DNA from: Hyphomonas sp.
GTDB lineage: Bacteria; Pseudomonadota; Alphaproteobacteria; Caulobacterales; Hyphomonadaceae
Reading direction: 5' to 3'
Length of the DNA stretch: 7,642 nt
Assembly (NCBI GenBank): GCA_024743015.1
Contig: JANSXJ010000168.1
Coordinates: 1-7,642, forward strand
In this document: one piece after another, positions 1 to 6,273 of the stretch
Position numbering within the stretch: the stretch's first letter is position 1
Layout of the letters: every line of letters starts with the position of its first letter
The notes under the pieces: model-generated
What the model was told of the DNA's origin: nothing
Databases searched by the model: none
Seen by the model: only the letters and a program-made list of their open reading frames with translations
Program-made: the position numbers and the translations under genes

Positions 1-87
1 CGAGCACTCAGATTTCTGAACAAGCATATCTGCAAAGGCGAGCCCCACGGTCCCGGCGCCAATGATCAGATAATCAACGTCCTGCAT
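1..87 (-). CDS. FAD/NAD(P)-binding oxidoreductase, N-terminal fragment (cut by window edge)
   Basis: Only the first 29 codons are present; the gene runs off the left edge. The ATG is the reverse complement of 85-87 and the frame is open to position 1. The peptide begins MQDVDYLIIGAGTVGLAFAD, a classic Rossmann beta-alpha-beta start with the dinucleotide-binding GxGxxG motif (G10, G12, G15) after a hydrophobic strand. This start is typical of FAD-dependent or NAD(P)-binding oxidoreductases and monooxygenase-like flavoproteins. The substrate cannot be judged from this fragment. There is no strong Shine-Dalgarno; the nearest purine run is GAGAA/CGAG a few bases upstream. It is divergent from the EamA transporter gene and shares a 171-bp intergenic region with it. 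An ordinary NAD-binding dehydrogenase is an alternative, but LIIGAG close to the N-terminus favours a flavoprotein. Confidence 0.75.
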   Translation of the reverse strand, partial: MQDVDYLIIGAGTVGLAFADMLVQKSECS

Positions 88-258
88 TCTCGAATTCTCG
101 CCCAGTCCCAATCCAGGAGAGAAAATGAATAGCGAGGTTTTATTAATTGAGTGTATCGGTGGTATTAGTAAAAATCACCGTGTTTATTTGATACGCTAAA
201 GCGATCTTGACCGCGCGAGCCGCTCGCTTAGGGGACAGGTGGACGTTGGGCGAGGCAG
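88..258. promoter_or_regulatory. Divergent intergenic region, probable promoters for oxidoreductase and EamA genes
   Basis: This 171-bp non-coding stretch separates two divergent genes and is AT-richer than its flanks between about 120 and 200. It holds nested inverted repeats: CGGTG (157-161) with CACCG (176-180), and outside them GTATC (153-157) with GATAC (190-194). A weak plus-strand sigma70-like pair is TTGAGT (147-152), 16 bp, TAAAAA (169-174). TTGACC (207-212) is a good -35 but lacks a matching -10. A GC-rich hairpin GCGAG-CCG-CTCGC (215-227) lies in the EamA leader. Promoter assignments are inference. Confidence 0.35.
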
Positions 259-1185
259 ATGCAGCAAAACCGAAACTCGATTGACTGGGCTCTGTTCGCT
301 GGACTCACGGCGCTGTGGGCATCGGCCTATGCCTTCACCCGCTTGGCCGTGAGTCATGATGACCCGGCACTGGGCTTCCCGCCGCAATTCATCATCCCGA
401 TGAGGATTACAGCCGGCGCTCTCGTGTTGCTGATCGTGGTTGCGGTTTCACGGCAGGCCTGGCCAGCGTTCAGGGATTGGAAAAGCTGGGCGATCATGGC
501 GGCGATGGGAACGCTCGGAACCGCTGCGCCCTTCCTCTTGATCACAACGGCGCAGAAGACCGTCGATTCCAGTCTCGCCGCACTATACGTGTCCGCAGCG
601 CCGCTCTTCACATCGGTCCTCGCGCACATAGCGTTTCATGATGACTATATCGATCGGCGCAAGGCGTTGGGATTGATTATCGGCTTCCTGGGAGTGGCGG
701 TCCTGTTCGGGCCCGAAGCAATCGCCTCCTTCGGATCCGCCAGCGTCGTGGCCCAGGCGATGTGCCTGGCGGCGACTTTTTTCTACGCGAGTTCGTCCAT
801 CATTGCGCGCTATGGGCGCACTATTCCGCCTTTCGTGTTTTCGGCGGGGTTCCTGATGTTCGGAGCGATCGCCACCTGGCCGCTTCTGCTGTTTGTCGAC
901 TTTGACACCCTGACGCCATCAAGCGGCGCCATTGCCGGGCTGGTCGGCCTGGCGCTTGGCCCGACCGCGATCGCGTCGGTTTTGTACATGTTGCTGATCC
1001 AGAGAACGAGCGCGACATTCGTTTCACTGACCGGTTACATGATCCCGATCCTTTCCGCGATCATTGGCTATCTGGCCTTCCGCGAGACGCAGAGCTGGAA
1101 TGCCTTTCTGGCCTTCGCGCTCATTCTTGGCGGTGTCTGGCTGGCTCAGCGTCAGCAGAAAGCAGGCCTGCCCCCTAAAGTGTGA
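259..1185 (+). CDS. EamA/DMT-family inner-membrane transporter
   Basis: A 308-residue protein of the drug/metabolite transporter superfamily (EamA, RhaT-like), predicted to export or exchange small metabolites across the cytoplasmic membrane. I count ten hydrophobic segments at about 10-30, 44-64, 75-96, 105-125, 134-151, 161-183, 191-213, 222-246, 253-275 and 281-296. They form two tandem EamA repeats (about 13-150 and 164-296). Family-typical stretches are the tryptophan-containing first helix (LWASAYAFTRLA), the end of repeat one (GLIIGFLGVAVLF) and the late GYMIPILSAIIGYLAFRE. Length matches the usual 280-310. The ATG at 259 is the first in frame and follows GAGG (252-255), although the 3-nt spacer is short. 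The substrate cannot be told from sequence; amino acids, their derivatives or drugs are all possible. The last 11 bp overlap the end of the convergent phzF-like gene. Confidence 0.93.
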   Translation: MQQNRNSIDWALFAGLTALWASAYAFTRLAVSHDDPALGFPPQFIIPMRITAGALVLLIVVAVSRQAWPAFRDWKSWAIMAAMGTLGTAAPFLLITTAQKTVDSSLAALYVSAAPLFTSVLAHIAFHDDYIDRRKALGLIIGFLGVAVLFGPEAIASFGSASVVAQAMCLAATFFYASSSIIARYGRTIPPFVFSAGFLMFGAIATWPLLLFVDFDTLTPSSGAIAGLVGLALGPTAIASVLYMLLIQRTSATFVSLTGYMIPILSAIIGYLAFRETQSWNAFLAFALILGGVWLAQRQQKAGLPPKV

Positions 1186-1993
1186 ATGTGCCTTCGATCA
1201 CGGTGACGCTATGCCCCCGCAATTTGACGCGGTCGCCGACCAGCTCGACATCGACATACGCACCGCGGCCCGGATAGGCTTGAAAGCATCGCGCGTCACG
1301 TTCGCCAGTAAGTATTTCGACCAGAGGGGCGACCATGCAATGCCAGCTGCCGGTGGCCGGGTCTTCGGGAATGCCGCTGCCCGGCGCAAAGAACCGGCTG
1401 GTGACATCAACGCCTGCGCCATCGAGCGCGAGACAGCCGAAATTTCCCAATCCCCATTTGCCGTCGCTTGTGCCAAGCGTCTTCAGCCGCTCGAGATCGG
1501 GTTCAAGTGAGCGGATTTCTTCGGCGCTCTCATAGAGACCGACATAGCAGGGACCGATAAAGGCTCGGATCGGCGCTTTACCAAACGCCGTTGAGATGTC
1601 TGCGTCCACGGCGACTTCCTCTGCCGTCTGGGCAGGGAAGTCCATTTCGAGGCGGCCGTCTGGCAAGCGTGACACGAACAGGTCTCCGGATTGCACTGTC
1701 TGGAACGTGATCTGCTCCCCGGTATAGCCGGCAATCGCGTACAGATAGTGTCCGGCGGCCAGGGTTGCGTGACCGCAGAGCGGGACTTCGACAGCGGGCG
1801 TAAACCAACGCAATTTCCACACGCCATCTCCATTCGGGACGATGAACGCCGTCTCAGCGACATTATTCTCTGCCGCAATCTTCTGCATCACCCGATCCGA
1901 GAGAAAGCCCTCGAGCGGGATCACACAGGCCTGGTTGCCTTCAAAGACCTGACTGGCAAAGGCATCGATCTGAGCGAATGGTAGAGTAGGCAT
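1175..1993 (-). CDS. PhzF-family isomerase/epimerase
   Basis: A 272-residue cytoplasmic protein of the PhzF (phenazine biosynthesis-like, YddE) fold, which pairs two diaminopimelate-epimerase-like halves. Visible family motifs in order: GNQACV (19-24), NVAETAF (45-50) holding E47, equivalent to the PhzF general acid/base Glu45; RWFTPAVEVPLCGHAT (62-77) with H75 aligning with PhzF His74; and FFAPGSGIPEDPATGS (201-216) with D211 and S216 at the places of Asp208 and Ser213. The catalytic set is therefore complete and the length is normal. Most family members have unknown substrates, and no phenazine genes are nearby, so a phenazine role should not be assumed. W217 follows the EDPATGS motif where a small residue is commoner. 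The start is firm: AGGAG lies six bases before the ATG (1991-1993). The gene ends inside the end of the EamA gene, and lies 75 bp downstream of thiD on the same strand. Confidence 0.93.
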   Translation of the reverse strand: MPTLPFAQIDAFASQVFEGNQACVIPLEGFLSDRVMQKIAAENNVAETAFIVPNGDGVWKLRWFTPAVEVPLCGHATLAAGHYLYAIAGYTGEQITFQTVQSGDLFVSRLPDGRLEMDFPAQTAEEVAVDADISTAFGKAPIRAFIGPCYVGLYESAEEIRSLEPDLERLKTLGTSDGKWGLGNFGCLALDGAGVDVTSRFFAPGSGIPEDPATGSWHCMVAPLVEILTGERDARCFQAYPGRGAYVDVELVGDRVKLRGHSVTVIEGTFTL

Positions 1994-2068
1994 GGCGCGC
2001 TCCTGTCTTGGACCAGAGAGGTCTCACAGGCGCCAGCTCAAGACAAACCATGATTTCTAAGCGATCGA
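1994..2068 (-). promoter_or_regulatory. phzF leader with inverted repeat abutting the ribosome-binding site
   Basis: In this 75-bp gap between thiD and the phzF-like gene, TGTCTTG (2004-2010) and CAAGACA (2039-2045) form a perfect 7-bp inverted repeat around 28 bases. Inside lie a second small dyad, GACC-AGAGA-GGTC (2011-2023), and the palindrome GGCGCC (2029-2034). Read on the minus strand, the downstream arm ends directly at the GGAG of the Shine-Dalgarno (the CTCC at 2000-2003 on the plus strand). A fold could therefore affect initiation or act as a weak attenuator. There is no poly-U tail, so a standard intrinsic terminator for thiD is not supported. Confidence 0.35.
2000..2004 (-). promoter_or_regulatory. 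Shine-Dalgarno of the phzF-like gene
   Basis: The minus strand reads AGGAG, six bases before the ATG at 1993-1991. It is the clearest ribosome-binding site in the window and fixes the start of the 272-residue protein. Confidence 0.8.
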
Positions 2069-2890
2069 TCAGCTCTCCTGATCGAGCAATTTCCAATTGT
2101 GCGCCACCGGCCCATGACCCTGACCCAGCCCAGGCGCTTGCTTGATCGCTTCGTACAGATAGAGCCGCGCCGCCTCCACGACGTCTGGCATAGACTGGCC
2201 TTGTGCCAGAAGCGCAGCGCACGCACTGGCCAGGGTGCAGCCGGTGCCGTGCGTGGAACTTGTGTCGATGCGTTCGCTTTCGAAAATACACTCGCCGGTC
2301 TCGGTCTGCAGCACGTCGACGACGATCTGGCCGGGTATGTGCCCGCCTTTGACGAGTGCGCCTTTGGCTCCGCGCTCGAGCAGCGCTTCGGCCGCGCGGC
2401 GCTGACCATTGATGCCATCGACGGCCTTGCCTGTCAGCACTTCGGCCTCGGGCGCGTTTGGGGTCACAAGGGCTGCGCCCGGCAGCATCAGAGACGCAAT
2501 CGCTGAGACGGCCTTTTCATCCACCAGCGCATCCCCAGACGTGGCGACCATGACAGGATCGACAATGCGGGGCACCTCGCGTGCGCGGTCGTCCAGCGTC
2601 TCCGCCACGGTTTCGACCAGTGCGGCGGTGCCGAGCATGCCGGTTTTGATCGCGTCCGCGCCGATATCCGTGAGGCAGGCCGCCATCTGTCTCTGGACGG
2701 CGTCCGGTGCCACCGGCCAGACGCCATGAACGCCAAGCGTATTCTGTGCCGTGATCGCCGTGATGGCGGTCATGGCATATCCGCCAAGCATCGTGACCGC
2801 CTTGATATCCGCCTGGATGCCAGCACCGCCGCCGCTGTCTGATCCGGCAATGATCAGGACCCGGCCTTTAAGGTCCGCAGCCTTGCTCAT
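2069..2890 (-). CDS. thiD: Bifunctional hydroxymethylpyrimidine/phosphomethylpyrimidine kinase
   Basis: ThiD phosphorylates 4-amino-5-hydroxymethyl-2-methylpyrimidine (HMP) and then HMP phosphate to give HMP pyrophosphate for thiamine synthesis. It is a cytoplasmic ribokinase-fold enzyme. The 273 residues carry the family signatures in order: IAGSDSGGGAGIQAD (14-28), TAQNT (47-51), KTGMLG (82-87), DPVMVATSGD (111-120), TPNAPEAE (143-150), VKGGH (180-184) and the anion-hole/catalytic THGTGCTLASA (213-223), with C218 in the usual HGTGC site. Length is normal and nothing is missing. Its ATG overlaps the stop of the upstream lipoprotein gene by four bases (ATGA), and no convincing Shine-Dalgarno is seen, so translation is probably coupled. 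No other thiamine gene is in the window, and I saw no TPP riboswitch ahead of the operon, so regulation through thiamine is not evident here. Confidence 0.96.
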   Translation of the reverse strand: MSKAADLKGRVLIIAGSDSGGGAGIQADIKAVTMLGGYAMTAITAITAQNTLGVHGVWPVAPDAVQRQMAACLTDIGADAIKTGMLGTAALVETVAETLDDRAREVPRIVDPVMVATSGDALVDEKAVSAIASLMLPGAALVTPNAPEAEVLTGKAVDGINGQRRAAEALLERGAKGALVKGGHIPGQIVVDVLQTETGECIFESERIDTSSTHGTGCTLASACAALLAQGQSMPDVVEAARLYLYEAIKQAPGLGQGHGPVAHNWKLLDQES

Positions 2891-3477
2891 TCGGCGATCG
2901 GGGCCACACCCCAGGGTGGAGGTGGTGCGTCGACCGGTCTGGTCAGATCAAATTCGACGCGAAACAGGCGTTCAGGTCGGCTCATCTGATAGGCGAAGGT
3001 CTCACCCGGCTCGATTTCGACGGTCCAGGTATTCTGGGTTGAGACTTCGATCTCCTGGGCAATGAACAGCGTCCGCGTTTCCTCATCCACGGGGTAATCC
3101 TGCCGGCCCGCAGTGCCATCCGGTGTGCTGTCGCCGCCATATTGGGTCAACGTGTCCTCGCTGCCATCCTCGTGGCGGTGATCATGTTTGAGGCGCAGCC
3201 CGTCTTGTGTTCGCGTGATAACCCAGGTGCGCGACCGATCTTCATCGACAGCGAATGGAATGCGCACAGTCAGGCCATCGCATGTGGCAGGGCCCATGAT
3301 CATCTCCGCCGTCTTGAAATCGGCATCGACGGCATCATCGCTCACCAGTTTTCCCGCATAGGCCTCACCATTGCAGAGGCCGCTCAGACGCTCGAAATAG
3401 AGCGCTTCCGGGGCGGGATCGGTGGCACTGCCACAGGCTGCGAGGAGAATGATCGGGGCGAGTGAAATCTGTTTCAT
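2887..3477 (-). CDS. Uncharacterised outer-membrane-type lipoprotein with HDHRH motif
   Basis: A 196-residue exported protein of unknown function. The N-terminus MKQISLAPIILLAACGS is a short type II signal peptide with lipobox LAAC, so C15 should be lipidated. G16-S17 after it (no Asp at +2) suggests sorting to the outer membrane. The mature part is acidic and probably beta-rich. It has two cysteines (C35, C66) that could pair, then the distinctive stretches IPFAVDEDRSRTWVITRT (73-90) and LRLKHDHRHEDGSEDTLTQYGG (starting near 94; histidines 98, 100, 102). The C-terminus is proline-rich, with PPPP before WGVAP. From memory, the DRSRTWV...LKHDHRHEDGSED block recurs in hypothetical proteins of many proteobacteria, but I know of no assigned function. 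The histidine cluster suggests metal binding only as a guess. It is translationally linked to both neighbours: TGATG with the acyl-CoA synthetase upstream, ATGA with thiD downstream. Confidence 0.85.
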   Translation of the reverse strand: MKQISLAPIILLAACGSATDPAPEALYFERLSGLCNGEAYAGKLVSDDAVDADFKTAEMIMGPATCDGLTVRIPFAVDEDRSRTWVITRTQDGLRLKHDHRHEDGSEDTLTQYGGDSTPDGTAGRQDYPVDEETRTLFIAQEIEVSTQNTWTVEIEPGETFAYQMSRPERLFRVEFDLTRPVDAPPPPWGVAPIAE

Positions 3478-5267
3478 CAGAATTTCACCGCGCCTGACTT
3501 GATCGTCTCATAAGCATCAGGCGTAAGCGGCTCGTATCGGCCGGTATCGGGGTCGAAATACCAGATCGGGTCGCTCACTTCGTCCGGGTCGAAGCCTTCC
3601 TTGACCAGTTCAACCTTGCGATACTTGAACGTGCCGGTTGTCTCGGCTTCCTGCTGGACACGAATGAAAAGCGGGATGGCGTATTTCGGGAGCTGTTCGG
3701 CCAACCAGTCATACAGGTTGTCATACTCTACTTCGCCGTCCGTGGTGATCGCCGCCATGCCAGCGCGGCCATCCGTTCCGGGAACGCTGACGCCGTAAAT
3801 GTTCGCCGTGGCTATACCCGGCGCGCGGGCGACAAATTCAGCGACTTCATTGGTCGAGACGTTTTCGCCTTTCCAACGGAATGTATCGCCAATCCGGTCG
3901 ACGAAATAGACATAGCCTAGCTCGTCCTTTTTCATCAGGTCGCCGGTGCGAAACCACATGTCGCCTTCTTCAAACACATTGCGCAGGAGTTTCTTTTTCG
4001 TAGCGGCCTCATCATTGTAGCCTTCGAACCGGGTGCGGGCATCGTCGCCGACTTTACCGATCGCTTCACCCGTTTCGTTGGTATCAGCGGGTATGCAGAA
4101 TCCGTCTTCACCGCGGACCGGTTCTTCTTCAACCACATCAAACTTCACGAAGGCGACATGACCGAACACGCTTTTTTCGAGATAGCTAGGGATCCGTCCT
4201 ACCGCGCCGACTTTTCCGTCAAAGCCGAGGAAACTGACATTGCCTTCTGTCGAGCCGTAAAACTCGCAGACATAGGGAATGTTGAAACGGGTCAGGAATT
4301 CTTCCCAGATATCCGGGCGCAGGCCATTGCCAAATCCGGTGCGGATCTTGTGCGCGCGCTCCTTCGGGTGCGCCGGCGAATTGACCAGATACCGGCAAAG
4401 CTCGCCAATATAGACGATTGATGTCACGCCCTGGTCAGCTGCGTCGTCCCAGAACTGGCTGGCAGAGAACTTCTTGCGAAGAACGATGCTCGCCCCGGTC
4501 ATCAGCGCCTGGCCGACGCCGCACAGACCGCCGGTTCCGTGATAGAGCGGCAGGGTTATATAGATCCGGTCGCGCGAGGTGATCTTACACGGGGCAATAA
4601 AGGATCGCATCATACCCTGGGTGCGCGCCTGCGTCAGGCGTGCGGCCTTGGGCAGACCCGTCGTGCCAGACGTATAGACATAGAGACAAAGGTCCTTTCC
4701 GCGCAGGGCGGCGCGATGTTCCCGACTTGGTCGTTGATCCGACGCACCGGCAAGGGCGGCATCGAGGTCTTCTCCTTCGCTACCGCCCATGGTCCAGACT
4801 TTCGGCTCGCCTTCGAACAAGCCGTCAGCGCTGCGAATGGCCTCATCCTGCTCGGCACCTGTGATGATCAGTTTGGCATCGGCAATATTGACGCAATGCG
4901 CCAGCGCATTGTCGGTCAGGTTATGATTGATCAGGCCGACCACGACGCCGATCTTTGCAAGGCCATACCAGACAGAGACATATTCGGGGCGGTTCTCCAT
5001 GAACAAGGCCACCGCGTCTCCAGACTGGAGGCCGAGGCCCAGGCCCCAATTCGCAATCTTGTTGGCGAGGGTATCCATTTCCGAATAAGTCGTGAGATTG
5101 CCTTCGAATCGCCAGGCGACATTATTGGGATATTTGTCCACCACGCGTTCGAAATCATCAGCGACCAGGTTTTCAGAGTCCGGATCGATATCATCGGTCC
5201 ATTTCTTCATCCTCTGAAGCGTCAGGATCGTCCCCGCTTCGCGCTTAATGGTTTGGATCAATCCCAT
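3477..5267 (-). CDS. Long-chain acyl-CoA synthetase, FATP/FadD6-like
   Basis: An ATP-dependent fatty acid:CoA ligase of the adenylate-forming superfamily, in the long/very-long-chain FATP-like group. It activates fatty acids through an acyl-AMP intermediate and probably works at the inner face of the membrane. With the start chosen here it has 596 residues, the usual size. Motifs: P-loop YTSGTTGLPKAA (198-209), LPLYHGTGG (239-247), FYGSTEGNVSF (336-346), WFRTGDL (438-444, ATP-ribose-binding D443), DRIGDTFRWKGENVST (457-472, FACS signature) and TGTFKYRK (544-551, adenylation lysine K548). A GTG at 5313-5315 would add 16 residues (MLWRLHWAGNEKAIST). I prefer the ATG at 5265-5267 because the protein then begins MGLIQTIKREA, as relatives do, with AAGGCG nine bases upstream. 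First gene of a tight operon with the lipoprotein and thiD; divergent from tesB. Chain-length preference cannot be read from sequence. Confidence 0.94.
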   Translation of the reverse strand: MGLIQTIKREAGTILTLQRMKKWTDDIDPDSENLVADDFERVVDKYPNNVAWRFEGNLTTYSEMDTLANKIANWGLGLGLQSGDAVALFMENRPEYVSVWYGLAKIGVVVGLINHNLTDNALAHCVNIADAKLIITGAEQDEAIRSADGLFEGEPKVWTMGGSEGEDLDAALAGASDQRPSREHRAALRGKDLCLYVYTSGTTGLPKAARLTQARTQGMMRSFIAPCKITSRDRIYITLPLYHGTGGLCGVGQALMTGASIVLRKKFSASQFWDDAADQGVTSIVYIGELCRYLVNSPAHPKERAHKIRTGFGNGLRPDIWEEFLTRFNIPYVCEFYGSTEGNVSFLGFDGKVGAVGRIPSYLEKSVFGHVAFVKFDVVEEEPVRGEDGFCIPADTNETGEAIGKVGDDARTRFEGYNDEAATKKKLLRNVFEEGDMWFRTGDLMKKDELGYVYFVDRIGDTFRWKGENVSTNEVAEFVARAPGIATANIYGVSVPGTDGRAGMAAITTDGEVEYDNLYDWLAEQLPKYAIPLFIRVQQEAETTGTFKYRKVELVKEGFDPDEVSDPIWYFDPDTGRYEPLTPDAYETIKSGAVKF

Positions 5268-5400
5268 TGTCGAAATCGCCTTTTCGTTGCCTGCCCAGTG
5301 TAATCTCCACAACACCTAGGTTGCGCCCGCCACCGTTTCCAGTATCTGGCATAGCTGTTACACACGCGGCTTCAACAAAATATGCGAAAGGTCACGCGAA
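5268..5400. promoter_or_regulatory. Divergent promoter region between acyl-CoA synthetase operon and tesB
   Basis: This 133-bp spacer must hold the starts of both divergent units. A weak plus-strand candidate is TTGCGC (5321-5326), 16 bp, TATCTG (5343-5348). Possible operators are the palindrome ACCTAGGT (5314-5321), the dyad CCAG-TAT-CTGG (5339-5349), and the widely spaced pair GTGTAA (5298-5303) / TTACAC (5358-5363). AAAGG (5387-5391), nine bases before the tesB ATG, is its Shine-Dalgarno. None of the candidate operators matches a regulator site that I can name with confidence. Confidence 0.4.
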
Positions 5401-6273
5401 ATGTCTGATCCTGTTGGTGATTTACTACATCTGATGGACCTGGAACGTCTCGAGATTGACCTGTTTCGCGGGCAAAGCCCCGAAAATGAAACCAATCAGC
5501 GTGTTTTCGGAGGTCAGGTGATCTCTCAGGCGCTGGTTGCGGCCTATCGTACGGTGGATACCGACACCCGGACCTGCCACTCGCTGCACGCCTATTTTCT
5601 GCGGCCGGGTGATCCCTCCATTCCGATCATTTATGAAGTCGACCGATCACGTGATGGCGGAAGCTTCACGACCCGCCGCGTGGTCGCGATCCAGCACGGC
5701 AAGCAGATTTTCAACATGGCCGCATCCTTCCATAAACTGGAAGATGGCTGGCACCACCAGCACACGATGCCAGACGTCCAGGCAGCGGAAGATCTTGATG
5801 ACCGGATCGAATGGCGACGAAAGTTTGCCGAGCGCCTGCCAGAGCGCCATCGTGGTCATTTCCTGCGCCCACGTCCGATCGAAATTCGTGAAGTCGATCC
5901 GCTTGATCCACTGAAGCCTGAAAAGGTCAGTGATGTGCAGCATCTCTGGTTCCGCGTGCGCCGGGAGATTGATGAGCAACCCTGGTTGCATCACTGCCTG
6001 ATGGCCTATGCCTCGGATATGTCGCTGCTCGGCACCGGCAATCGCCCACACGGTGTTTCATGGATGACCGGCGAGCTGATGTCGGCAAGCCTCGATCACG
6101 CGATGTGGTTCCATGCGCCGATCAATTTCAGTGACTGGCACCTCTACACAATGGACAGCCCCTATGCGGGCGGTGCGCGGAGCTTCAATCGAGGGTCGAT
6201 CTATACGCGCGACGGCCAACTGGTCGCGAGCGTGGCGCAGGAAGGCCTGATGCGCCCGGTGAAGCGCAAATAG
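5401..6273 (+). CDS. tesB: Acyl-CoA thioesterase II
   Basis: A cytoplasmic double-hotdog thioesterase of the TesB/ACOT8 family that hydrolyses medium- to long-chain acyl-CoA to free acid and CoA. The 290 residues match the family length (E. coli TesB about 286). Typical stretches are VFGGQVISQAL (35-45), SLHAYFLRPGD (61-71), GGSFTTRRVVAIQ (86-98), IFNMAASF (103-110), YASDMSLLG (203-211), ASLDHAMWFH (229-238) and FNRGSIYTRDGQLVASVAQEGLMR (262 onward). The E. coli catalytic triad Asp204/Thr228/Gln278 corresponds to D206, S230 and Q280, each shifted by two. Serine for threonine keeps the hydroxyl. AAAGG (5387-5391) precedes the ATG at good spacing. Divergent from an acyl-CoA synthetase, so synthesis and hydrolysis of acyl-CoA are encoded back to back. 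It may limit acyl-CoA build-up or release CoA, but the physiological role of TesB enzymes is often unclear. Confidence 0.96.
   Translation: MSDPVGDLLHLMDLERLEIDLFRGQSPENETNQRVFGGQVISQALVAAYRTVDTDTRTCHSLHAYFLRPGDPSIPIIYEVDRSRDGGSFTTRRVVAIQHGKQIFNMAASFHKLEDGWHHQHTMPDVQAAEDLDDRIEWRRKFAERLPERHRGHFLRPRPIEIREVDPLDPLKPEKVSDVQHLWFRVRREIDEQPWLHHCLMAYASDMSLLGTGNRPHGVSWMTGELMSASLDHAMWFHAPINFSDWHLYTMDSPYAGGARSFNRGSIYTRDGQLVASVAQEGLMRPVKRK

Noticed and set aside
1162..1171. Palindrome GCAGGCCTGC near the end of the EamA gene as a bidirectional terminator
   Set aside because: It lies within coding sequence, is too short, and has no T-run on either side.
1064..1510. Plus-strand 148-codon frame spanning the EamA-PhzF junction
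   Set aside because: It overlaps two well-supported genes in other frames and shows no domain, SD or typical composition.
4539..5303. Plus-strand open frame of 254 codons opposite the acyl-CoA synthetase gene
   Set aside because: It lies wholly antisense to a clear enzyme gene, its translation has no recognisable motif, and long antisense frames are common in GC-rich coding DNA.
2887..5400. Possible TPP riboswitch controlling the operon that contains thiD
   Set aside because: I looked for the THI-box words (CTGAGA, ACCTGATC-type core) ahead of the synthetase and at the internal junctions and found none. thiD is reached by overlap coupling with no leader.
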